From a candidate division GN15 bacterium (GTDB lineage Bacteria; Zixibacteria; MSB-5A5; GN15; FEB-12): a stretch of 6,406 nt of DNA. Shown here one piece after another: positions 1 to 6,022 of this stretch. A program made the position numbers and the translations under genes. The stretch is taken from NCBI GenBank assembly GCA_014729205.1, contig WJKG01000152.1, positions 1-6,406 on the forward strand, given 5' to 3'. Under the pieces are notes generated by a model. It made no database searches and was not told the origin of the DNA. It saw only the letters and a list, made by a program, of their open reading frames with translations. How positions within the stretch are numbered: position 1 is the stretch's first letter; every line of letters starts with the position of its first letter.

Positions 1-389
1 CCCAGGTACTGACCCCACGGCCAGACCGCAATAGCAACATCCACCGGGCACGGTGTCGGGTCCACGCCAAGGGAATCATAACCGCGATATGCTACCGGTC
101 GCACATAGCACGCCTCGAGCTCATTGATACCAATCGTGTCCAGAATGGCCTTATCCAACTCATCAGCGGTGTACGGTATCGGCATGCGATATATCTTGGC
201 CGAGTTGATCAATCTCTTGGAATGCTCATCCAGCCGGAAACACGCCGGGCCATCCGGTGTCTTGTAGCAACGCATGCCCTCGAAGACCGAGGAGCCATAA
301 TGAATCACGTGTGAACAAATGTGGATCTTGGCGTTATCCCACTCAACAAACTCCCCATTCATCCAGATGTACTTGGACTTCTGCATCAT
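1..389 (-). CDS. ilvE: Branched-chain amino-acid aminotransferase, N-terminal part (cut by window edge)
   Basis: PLP-dependent fold-type IV transaminase that interconverts leucine, isoleucine and valine with their 2-oxo acids using glutamate/2-oxoglutarate; cytoplasmic. The 129 complete codons seen are collinear with the family: YIWMNGEFVEW near residues 8-17, HYGSSVFEGMRCYKT at 30-44, FRLDEHSKRL at 51-60, SAKIYRMPIPY, then VRPVAYRGYDSLGV and AVWPWGQYL at the break. Arg59 matches the PLP-phosphate-binding arginine of E. coli IlvE (Arg59). The PLP-binding lysine, about 30 residues further on, lies outside the window. Two in-frame ATGs lie back to back (387-389 and 384-386). I chose the first because GGAGG (complement of 400-404) is 10 bases upstream of it and 13 from the second. 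It is transcribed away from the 73-residue gene at 600. It is not part of the acyl-CoA operon, from which almost 1 kb separates it, though it could supply branched-chain oxo acids upstream of acyl-CoA metabolism (inference). Confidence 0.95.
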   Translation of the reverse strand, partial: MMQKSKYIWMNGEFVEWDNAKIHICSHVIHYGSSVFEGMRCYKTPDGPACFRLDEHSKRLINSAKIYRMPIPYTADELDKAILDTIGINELEACYVRPVAYRGYDSLGVDPTPCPVDVAIAVWPWGQYL

Positions 390-420
390 AGGTCTATATC
401 CTCCAGACCAAAGCGGTTGC

Positions 421-449
421 AACGTATCACAGGTGGCAAAGATAGTCAA
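421..449 (-). promoter_or_regulatory. Putative sigma70-type promoter of ilvE
   Basis: On the minus strand TTGACT (complement of 444-449) is followed, after 17 bases, by TACGTT (complement of 421-426). The minus-10 is preceded by TG one base upstream, giving an extended minus-10. The minus-35 matches consensus at five of six positions, the minus-10 at three. Transcription would begin near 414, leaving a leader of about 25 bases with GGAGG at 404-400. That is too short for a leader-peptide attenuator. Confidence 0.5.
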
Positions 450-458
450 ATGTGCGTG

Positions 459-475
459 CGATTTCAATCGATTTC
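459..475. repeat. Two 7-bp direct repeats, 10-bp period, upstream of the ilvE promoter
   Basis: CGATTTC occurs at 459-465 and again at 469-475, separated by AAT. Read on the ilvE strand this is GAAATCG-ATT-GAAATCG. The centre-to-centre distance of 10 bp puts both copies on the same face of the helix, and they start about 10 bp beyond the minus-35. That is where an activator would bind. No regulator can be named. Confidence 0.35.
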
Positions 476-599
476 CCAAAACCAACGCCGCCGCCACACG
501 CCCCGAAACCAGTCCTTTCTCATCCATTTGAACTTGCTCAGCTCCATTCTGTTCTAAACAATAGACAAACGCAACCAAAGAACACCAAGAGGGTCATGA

Positions 600-821
600 A
601 TGAAGTACTTGCTGCTCATCCAGTTAATCTGCTGGGCGGTGGCTTTCGTCTTGGCTGCCTATGGTACCTGGCGCAAGGCCGAGGTTACCAATCCGCCTGA
701 ACCGCTCAAAGATCAAGAGACTAAATCCGTACAACACGCCGGCCTTACCATGGTAAGAACGGCCACCGTCATCTTCATCCTGGGCGCCATTTCCGGCGTC
801 ATCTATTGGTTCTTCAACTAG
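600..821 (+). CDS. Small two-helix membrane protein of unknown function
   Basis: I do not recognise a family. The 73-residue product has two hydrophobic stretches, about residues 3-22 and 54-72, separated by a polar loop of about 30 residues that includes NPPEPLKDQETK. Basic residues flank the loop (Arg25, Lys26 after helix 1; Arg53 before helix 2). By the positive-inside rule the loop would be cytoplasmic and both ends outside. Helix 2 ends in an aromatic YWFFN C-terminus. The ATG at 600 is preceded by GAGGG at 589-593, six bases away. An overlapping ATG at 596 gives a frame without protein character, so 600 is preferred. It diverges from ilvE and appears monocistronic, with a terminator-like hairpin 40 bases after its TAG stop. 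Good ribosome binding and coherent topology make it likely real. A subunit, stress or assembly role is possible but unsupported. Confidence 0.75.
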   Translation: MKYLLLIQLICWAVAFVLAAYGTWRKAEVTNPPEPLKDQETKSVQHAGLTMVRTATVIFILGAISGVIYWFFN

Positions 822-862
822 CAAGGCAAAGTCACACGTGCCAAGGCGTGACTGCCACCAAT

Positions 863-888
863 AAGTGGACTAAATCATCCCACTTTTT
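863..888 (+). terminator. Weak intrinsic-terminator-like hairpin after the small membrane gene
   Basis: AAGTGG (863-868) pairs with CCACTT (880-885) across an 11-base loop and runs into five T residues (884-888). The stem is short and AT/GC mixed, so efficiency would be modest. Position, about 40 bases after the stop at 821, fits. Confidence 0.4.
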
Positions 889-890
889 CC

Positions 891-919
891 TTGCATCCGT
901 CAATCAACCTGTGTATACT
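891..919 (+). promoter_or_regulatory. Putative promoter reading into the gene-free stretch
   Basis: TTGCAT (891-896) is followed after exactly 17 bases by TATACT (914-919), a five-of-six match to the minus-10 consensus; the minus-35 is weak (three of six). Transcription would begin near 925. It would cross only noncoding sequence until the hairpin at 1312-1337, which is why it matters. It could also be chance. Confidence 0.35.
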
Positions 920-1203
920 GCCTGTGACAAGCAGAGGTCCATCTACGCAACTACATCCATAACAGACTCATTGCACAGGCGGCGGTGCGTGATGCCCTAC
1001 TCGCATCCTCCCCACAAGCACCCGATCTGACTCGCTGCCCTTCGGCTGCATGCAGCGTGAGAGTGCTCGGCCTGTTCTCTCCTCAACACTGCCTTTGATC
1101 TGAAAGCAACGGGCATACGCCCCTCACAGGTGACGTATGTCCCGGAAGACAGGTGGGGGCATAGAGGTAGACTCCGAGGCACCCTCGGAGAGGGGATACG
1201 TGA

Positions 1204-1226
1204 GGGCGAGGGGAGGCAAGGGAGGG
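1204..1226 (+). other. G-quadruplex motif
   Basis: Four runs of three or four G (1204-1206, 1210-1213, 1220-1222, 1224-1226) are separated by loops of 3, 6 and 1 bases, which satisfies the usual G3-N1-7 pattern. It lies at the end of a strongly purine-rich plus-strand tract (about 1145-1230), just beyond the terminator hairpin of the acyl-CoA operon. Confidence 0.5.
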
Positions 1227-1311
1227 CGGATCTGCTATGATTCGTCCTTCCACACCAAAAAGAACCGTCATGCTTCGCATAGTTGTGGATTGCGCTCATC
1301 CAACAACGACA

Positions 1312-1337
1312 AAGGCGGACCGGTTATGGTCCGCCTT
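1312..1337 (-). terminator. Probable rho-independent terminator of the acyl-CoA operon
   Basis: AAGGCGGACC (1312-1321) and GGTCCGCCTT (1328-1337) form a perfect 10-bp stem with a 6-base loop. Read on the minus strand it begins 27 bases after the stop of the last operon gene (1365) and is followed by a moderately T-rich tail, TTTGTCGTTGTTGG counting from the last stem bases. The tail is not a pure T run, so termination may be partial. The stem is symmetrical and could also stop plus-strand transcripts. Confidence 0.65.
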
Positions 1338-1364
1338 CTGTACATCTATAGCAGTTCTGAGAGA

Positions 1365-2510
1365 TTACGTATTCTGGAGGTCCTTGAGCAGCTTGCGCGC
1401 AATGACCAAACGCTGGATCTCAGAAGTACCTTCACCAATCTCACACAGTTTGACATCGCGCCAGATCCGCTCGGCCGAATACTCGCCGGTAAGACAGCCT
1501 ACCGAGCCAAGGATGCTCAGCGCCTTCTCCGATACGCGACGTCCCACCTCCGATGCGTACAGCTTGGCCATGGCCGAATAGTGCCCGAACGGTACCCCGG
1601 CGTCTTTCATCTGCGATGCTTCGTAGATGAGCAGCCGCGCCGCCTCGAGCTCCGTAGCCATATCGGCCAGTATGTGCTGAATGCCCTGGTTGTAGGATAT
1701 CGGCTTGCCGAACTGCACTCGCTCGGCCGAGTATTTCAGCGCACACTCAAATGCACCTTGCCCCAATCCGAGCGCCATGGCCCCGATCGAGATCCGGCCA
1801 CCATCGAGCGTGATAAGCATCTGCTTGAAGCCCTCCCCAATCTCGCCCAGTTGCGAGTCCAGTGGAGCCTTCAAATCATCAAAATGCAAAAACGCCGTAT
1901 CCGACCCGCGCAACCCGAGCTTGTTCTCCTTCTTCCCCACTGAGTACCCGTCCCAGTCCTTGTCCAGGATGAAACAGGTAATCTCGCGGTCTTCAGGATT
2001 CTCGGACGTACGAGCGGAGGCAATAGTTGCAAACGCCTTCGTCGCCGACGTAATCCAGCACTTGCTGCCATTCACCAACCAGTGGTCATCCTGCTTGAGC
2101 GCCATGGTCCGTGTGCCACCGGCATCAGAACCGGCATCGGGCTCAGAAAGACCGAACGCCAGCAGCTCGCCTTTCGCCGCGCGCGGAAGATACTTCTCGC
2201 GTTGCGCTTCGGAACCGAACTTCAGTATCGGGAAACAACCCAGCGAGTTGTGCGCCGCCAGCATGATTCCGGTGGAGCCACAAACGCGCGAGGCTTCCTC
2301 GACCACAATCGAATACGACACCGTGTCAGTCGGCTTGCCACCATACTTCTCCGGTATGAGCATGCTCATGTAGCCCTGATCGGTCAGTGGCTTCATGTGC
2401 TCGTCGGGGAAACGTTGCTCCTCATCGAGCGCCGCCGCCAGCGGCGCAATGGTACTCTCCATGAACTCCCGAACCTGGTTGCGAAAGTCGTGATGTTTCT
2501 GTTCAATCAC
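1365..2510 (-). CDS. Acyl-CoA dehydrogenase (second, divergent paralogue), GTG start
   Basis: FAD-dependent oxidation of a CoA thioester to the 2-enoyl-CoA, passing electrons to electron-transfer flavoprotein. The 381 residues match the usual family length. An N-terminal helical domain is followed by FGLSEPDAGSD (119-129), WITSATKAF (152-160, flavin region), RVQFGKPIS (264-272) and IGEGTSEIQR (358-367). Glu360 in the last motif is in the catalytic-base position of short- and medium-chain members rather than the isovaleryl/long-chain position. Oddity: the segment normally reading Q-x-x-G-G-x-G-Y, which contacts FAD of the neighbouring subunit, reads SILGSVGCLTGEY (332-344), losing the Gln and second Gly and gaining one residue. 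The start is GTG (2508-2510), preceded by GAGGGAG (complement of 2518-2524) with 7 bases between; the first in-frame ATG is 17 codons in and would remove conserved N-terminal sequence. It begins 4 bases after the preceding stop, suggesting translational coupling. Substrate unknown. Confidence 0.93.
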   Translation of the reverse strand: MIEQKHHDFRNQVREFMESTIAPLAAALDEEQRFPDEHMKPLTDQGYMSMLIPEKYGGKPTDTVSYSIVVEEASRVCGSTGIMLAAHNSLGCFPILKFGSEAQREKYLPRAAKGELLAFGLSEPDAGSDAGGTRTMALKQDDHWLVNGSKCWITSATKAFATIASARTSENPEDREITCFILDKDWDGYSVGKKENKLGLRGSDTAFLHFDDLKAPLDSQLGEIGEGFKQMLITLDGGRISIGAMALGLGQGAFECALKYSAERVQFGKPISYNQGIQHILADMATELEAARLLIYEASQMKDAGVPFGHYSAMAKLYASEVGRRVSEKALSILGSVGCLTGEYSAERIWRDVKLCEIGEGTSEIQRLVIARKLLKDLQNT

Positions 2511-2514
2511 TGGC

Positions 2515-3657
2515 CTACTCCCTCAACAAGTCTCGCGAGACCACCATCCGCTGAGCCTCCGAGGTCCCTTCGTAAAGCATGGTCACGCGGGCATCGCGGA
2601 AATAGCGCTCCACCGGATACTCTTTGATATACCCGTAACCACCGTGTATCTGTACGGCTTCATTGGCGACGAAATTCGCCATCTCCGAGCAGAACATCTT
2701 GGCCATGGATGCCTCCCGGTGACACGGTTCCCCGGCATCCTTGAGCATCGCGGCACGATACGCCAGCAGACGACCGGCGTCGATTTTGGTGGCCATATCG
2801 GCCAGCTTGAACTGGATGGCCTGGAAAGCAGCGATCGGCTTGCCAAACTGGACACGCTCCTTGGAGTACTTTAACGCCTCATTGAACGCCGCCTGGGCAA
2901 TACCGATAGACTGGAAAGACACCCCAATTCGGCCCGAGTTCAAAATCGACACCGCCATCTTGAAGCCGCCGCCCGGTTCGCCCAGCAGGTTCTCCTTTGG
3001 AACCTTGACGTCCGAGAAACTCAGCTCGCGAGTGTCGGAGCATTTCATTCCGCACTTGCGCTCGGCCTTGCCAACCGTGAGTCCCTCGCTGTCGGCATCG
3101 ACGATAAAGGTCGAGATACCCCGACCGCCCGCGTCCGGATCAGTCTTGGCAAAGACAATGAAGACTTTGGCAAAGGCACCATTGGTGACATACGTCTTGG
3201 TACCGTTAAGTTCGTAGTAGTCACCCTTGTCGACAGCATGTGTTGACAGCGAAGCGACATCGGTACCGGCATCGGGCTCAGTGATGCAGTACGCGCCTAT
3301 CTTCTCCCCTGCCGCCATCTCCGGCAGGTATTTCTTCTTCTGATCTTCGGTACCGTACAGCTTGATGATCTCACAACACAGCGAATTGTGCACGCTGAGC
3401 ATGATACCGAACCCGGCCGCGGCCGCACAGATTTCTTCCAGCACACCCATGAACGAGGTGGCGCTCATGCCCAGGCCACCGTATTCTTCGGGCACGGTGA
3501 AACCCATATACCCGAGCTCGGCACATTCTTTGATCAGTTCTTCCGGGGTCTCCCCCTTCTCGTCCATCTCCTCGGCAATCGGATACAGGCGCTTCTCAGC
3601 CAGCTCGCGGGCCATCTGCTTGAGTTCGAGATCCTCTTCGGATAACTTGAAATCCAT
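2515..3657 (-). CDS. Short-chain (butyryl-CoA-like) acyl-CoA dehydrogenase
   Basis: Flavoenzyme of the short-chain/butyryl-CoA dehydrogenase group, interconverting butyryl-CoA-type substrates and crotonyl-CoA-type products. All signatures are present in its 380 residues: the N-terminal helical domain with FTVPEEYGGLGM (53-64), YCITEPDAGTD (123-133) and YVTNG (156-160) around the flavin, RVQFGKPIAAFQAIQ (268-282), the adenine/pyrophosphate-contact motif QIHGGYGY (336-343), and LYEGTSEAQR (361-370) with catalytic Glu363. The ATG at 3657 has AGGAG 7 bases upstream; that ribosome site overlaps the stop codon of the preceding dehydrogenase gene (gap 11 bases). It resembles clostridial bcd, but no etfBA follows it here, so I do not assign that symbol. 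Direction in vivo (oxidation or butyrate formation) cannot be read from sequence. It is clearly paralogous to the next gene in the operon but keeps the canonical FAD motif. Confidence 0.95.
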   Translation of the reverse strand: MDFKLSEEDLELKQMARELAEKRLYPIAEEMDEKGETPEELIKECAELGYMGFTVPEEYGGLGMSATSFMGVLEEICAAAAGFGIMLSVHNSLCCEIIKLYGTEDQKKKYLPEMAAGEKIGAYCITEPDAGTDVASLSTHAVDKGDYYELNGTKTYVTNGAFAKVFIVFAKTDPDAGGRGISTFIVDADSEGLTVGKAERKCGMKCSDTRELSFSDVKVPKENLLGEPGGGFKMAVSILNSGRIGVSFQSIGIAQAAFNEALKYSKERVQFGKPIAAFQAIQFKLADMATKIDAGRLLAYRAAMLKDAGEPCHREASMAKMFCSEMANFVANEAVQIHGGYGYIKEYPVERYFRDARVTMLYEGTSEAQRMVVSRDLLRE

Positions 3658-3668
3658 CGTCGGTCTCC

Positions 3669-4532
<864 letters not shown>

Positions 4533-4560
4533 TGCTATATCTCCCGTGAATTTCCTGCGT

Positions 4561-5751
4561 TTACACGATTTCAATCGCCAGCGCCACGGCGTTACCACCG
4601 CCGAGACACAGCGTGGCCAGACCCTTCTTAAGACCGCGATCCTTGAGTGCATGAATGAGCGTCACCAGCACGCGGGTCCCCGAAGCACCGATGGGGTGAC
4701 CCAGCGCCACCGCGCCACCGTGAACATTCACACGGTCCCAATCCCACTTCAGATGCTTGCCGTCGGCCAGCGCCTGGGCGGAGAAGGCCTCGTTGGCCTC
4801 GATCAGATCCCAGTGGTTGATATCCACATCCATCTTCTTCATGAGCTTCTGGACCGCATAAATGGGCGACCAGAACAGCTCCTCCGGCTTGGTACCGGCG
4901 AATGAGTAGTCAACGATCTTGGCCAGCGGCGTCAGGCCCTTGTCCTTCATGTACGTCTCAGAAACGACAATCGTCGCCGCGGAGCCATCGTTCAGCCCCG
5001 GCGCATTGCCGGCCGTGACCGTACCGTCCTTTTCGAAGGCCGGGCGGAGCTTAGCCAGCTTCTCGATAGAAATGTCCGGGCGCGGGTTCTCATCCTTAGT
5101 GATCAGGACCGGGTCACCCTTGCGCTGCGGAATTTCGACCGGGAATATCTCCTGGTTAAACTTGCCCGCGTCCATCGCCTTGGCAGCCTTCTGGTGCGAG
5201 TTGTAGGCGAATTCATCCTGCTCCTCGCGGGTGATGCCCTCCTTGCGACGCGTCAGCTCGGCCGCGCTCCCCATGTGCCAGTTATTGAAGCTGTCCCACA
5301 GGCCGTCCATGATCATCAAATCCATCATCTTCTGGTGACCAAACTTGACGCCCTTCTTGGCACCAAACAAGGCCAGCGGTGTCTGCGACATCGACTCCAT
5401 CCCACCAGCCACGATCACATCCTGATCACCGGCGCGAATAGCCTGCGCGGCCAGCATGACTGCCTTCAAACCGGAGCCACAAACCTTGTTGATCGTCATA
5501 GCACCGGCTTCCGGCGGTACTCCACCGTGAATGGCTGCCTGACGCGCAGGGGCCTGTCCGGCGCCGCCCTGAACCACCTGACCCATGATAACTTCTTCAA
5601 TATCAACAGGATCGACACCAGCCCGCTTGATTGCTTCCTTGATCGCCATTGCACCAAGCTGCGGGGCGGTGAGACTGCCCAGACCACCATGCAATACGCC
5701 AATAGCAGAACGGCAGGCTGAGACTATGTATGCTTCCTTTCTCTCTGCCAT
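4561..5751 (-). CDS. atoB: Acetyl-CoA C-acetyltransferase (thiolase)
   Basis: Thiolase-family enzyme that condenses two acetyl-CoA to acetoacetyl-CoA or cleaves it, forming or consuming the substrate of the next gene's enzyme. Catalytic elements: nucleophile Cys91 in NKVCGSG (88-94), NEAFSAQ (320-326), His352 in GHPIGASG (351-358), and Cys382 in LCLGGG (381-386). AGGMESMSQTP (115-125) and NAPGLNDGSAA (249-259) are further signatures. Small departures from textbook members: the last motif continues NAVA rather than the common QG/MG, and Pro replaces the usual Ser in NASGxNDG. Both look like subfamily variation. Length 396 is typical. The frame is open to 5811, but that ATG has no ribosome site and adds residues unlike any thiolase. 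ATG at 5751 has GGAGG (complement of 5762-5766) 10 bases upstream and starts MAERKEAYIVSACR as expected. First gene of the operon. Broader 3-ketoacyl-CoA specificity is possible; the symbol denotes the family only. Confidence 0.95.
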   Translation of the reverse strand: MAERKEAYIVSACRSAIGVLHGGLGSLTAPQLGAMAIKEAIKRAGVDPVDIEEVIMGQVVQGGAGQAPARQAAIHGGVPPEAGAMTINKVCGSGLKAVMLAAQAIRAGDQDVIVAGGMESMSQTPLALFGAKKGVKFGHQKMMDLMIMDGLWDSFNNWHMGSAAELTRRKEGITREEQDEFAYNSHQKAAKAMDAGKFNQEIFPVEIPQRKGDPVLITKDENPRPDISIEKLAKLRPAFEKDGTVTAGNAPGLNDGSAATIVVSETYMKDKGLTPLAKIVDYSFAGTKPEELFWSPIYAVQKLMKKMDVDINHWDLIEANEAFSAQALADGKHLKWDWDRVNVHGGAVALGHPIGASGTRVLVTLIHALKDRGLKKGLATLCLGGGNAVALAIEIV

Positions 5752-5799
5752 GTCGTCACGTCCTCCGAGATAAAAATGTTCTATGTGAGTAATTCCCTG

Positions 5800-5828
5800 T
5801 ATATACTTCATTTGCTACCGCAAATCAA
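5800..5828 (-). promoter_or_regulatory. Putative promoter of the acyl-CoA operon
   Basis: On the minus strand TTGATT (complement of 5823-5828) and TATATA (5800-5805) are separated by exactly 17 bases, each matching consensus at four of six positions. Transcription would start near 5793, giving a leader of about 40 bases that contains the thiolase ribosome site. Confidence 0.55.
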
Positions 5829-5829
5829 G
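5806..5829. promoter_or_regulatory. Palindromic operator candidate inside the acyl-CoA operon promoter
   Basis: The sequence contains ATTTGC-TACC-GCAAAT (5810-5825), a perfect 6+4+6 inverted repeat, extended on both sides as CTT...AAG with one mismatch pair to a 24-base dyad. It fills the spacer between minus-35 and minus-10 and overlaps the minus-35, the classic place for a repressor. TetR- or GntR-type regulators commonly control acyl-CoA degradation genes, but I cannot match this half-site to a specific regulator. Confidence 0.5.
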
Positions 5830-5844
5830 CCGCCCCCTATAGAA

Positions 5845-5850
5845 TATAAA
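5845..5850 (+). promoter_or_regulatory. Possible minus-10 element for the divergent beta-barrel gene
   Basis: TATAAA at 5845-5850, within a TATAGAATATAAAA tract, is a five-of-six minus-10 match on the plus strand. No convincing minus-35 lies at the right distance; the expected position falls in the operator palindrome. If real, the leader of the barrel gene would be about 165 bases long. Confidence 0.25.
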
Positions 5851-5857
5851 AGACCTC

Positions 5858-5885
5858 CCGCACGATGTTCGTAGCCTCTGTGCGG
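5858..5885 (+). other. Hairpin in the region upstream of the beta-barrel gene (first)
   Basis: CCGCAC (5858-5863) and GTGCGG (5880-5885) form a perfect 6-bp stem with a 16-base loop. No T run follows, so it is not a terminator. Confidence 0.4.
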
Positions 5886-5934
5886 ACTCTGTTAAACGTT
5901 GCATTTCCGGAGGCCTTTCACCTCTTTGTTACTG

Positions 5935-5957
5935 CGGACCCCGTTAGACGGGGTTCG
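5935..5957 (+). other. Strong hairpin upstream of the beta-barrel gene (second)
   Basis: ACCCCGT (5938-5944) and ACGGGGT (5948-5954) pair perfectly around a TAG triloop, and the stem extends through C935-G957, G936-C956 and a G-T pair to 10 bp. There is no T-tract on either side. It lies about 65 bases before the start codon, far enough to leave the ribosome site free. The following TTCGATTCC resembles a tRNA T-loop, but no tRNA fold exists here. Confidence 0.5.
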
Positions 5958-6022
5958 ATTCCAACAGAACGACCCGAATAACAACTTGTTGCTCAGACAA
6001 CCCACTCCACGGAGGGAGATAC

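Larger units (their letters stand above)
822..1364. other. Gene-free stretch of about 540 bases with GC-rich hairpins; possible structured RNA
   Basis: No frame here codes for anything protein-like: the open frames are rich in Pro/Ser/Arg/Cys, lack ribosome sites, or simply run antisense into the acyl-CoA dehydrogenase. Visible structure: a 6-bp stem 830-835/848-853; a stem CTC-GCTGC (1031-1038) with GCAGC-GT-GAG (1052-1061); GGGCATACG (1111-1119) with CGTATG-T-CCC (1134-1143), nine pairs with one bulge; a perfect 8-bp stem CTCCGAGG/CCTCGGAG with a 3-base loop (1172-1190); a G-quadruplex motif at 1204-1226; and the strong hairpin 1312-1337. A plus-strand promoter-like sequence lies at 891-919. 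I looked for hallmark sequences of RNase P RNA, tmRNA, SRP RNA, T-box and common riboswitches and saw none. It may be a noncoding RNA gene or simply an intergenic region with secondary structure. Confidence 0.3.

Noticed and set aside
997..1299. Minus-strand open frame of 100 codons in the gene-free stretch
   Set aside because: Composition rich in Ser, Pro, Arg and Cys without hydrophobic core pattern, no ribosome site, and it runs straight through the hairpins.
920..1345. RNase P RNA, SRP RNA or tmRNA in the gene-free stretch
   Set aside because: Length would suit RNase P RNA, but its conserved core sequences, the SRP apical GGAAGCA-type loop and the tmRNA ends are not present on either strand.
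1137..1943. Long plus-strand open frame of 268 codons
   Set aside because: From 1365 on it lies antisense to the acyl-CoA dehydrogenase gene, is His/Arg/Leu-rich in the way reverse-frame shadows are, and has no clear ribosome site.
4533..4652. 40-codon N-terminal extension of the hydroxybutyryl-CoA dehydrogenase
   Set aside because: Overlaps the thiolase coding end, is Arg/Trp-rich and unlike the family; the internal ATG at 4532 has a good ribosome site and the family's normal N terminus.
5752..5811. 20-codon N-terminal extension of the thiolase
   Set aside because: No ribosome site before the upstream ATG, its start lies upstream of the predicted transcription start (about 5793) in the promoter/operator region, and thiolases begin at the chosen Met.
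5890..5950. Integron attC-like core sites (GTTAAAC, GTTAGAC)
   Set aside because: Seven-base degenerate matches only; the required inverted partner RYYYAAC at the other end and the attC hairpin are missing, and no cassette or integrase is present.
5931..5970. tRNA or tmRNA 3' end suggested by GGTTCGATTCC
   Set aside because: The flanks of the T-loop-like sequence do not form a T stem, and there is no D-arm, anticodon arm, acceptor stem or CCA; the bases belong to the 5935-5957 hairpin instead.
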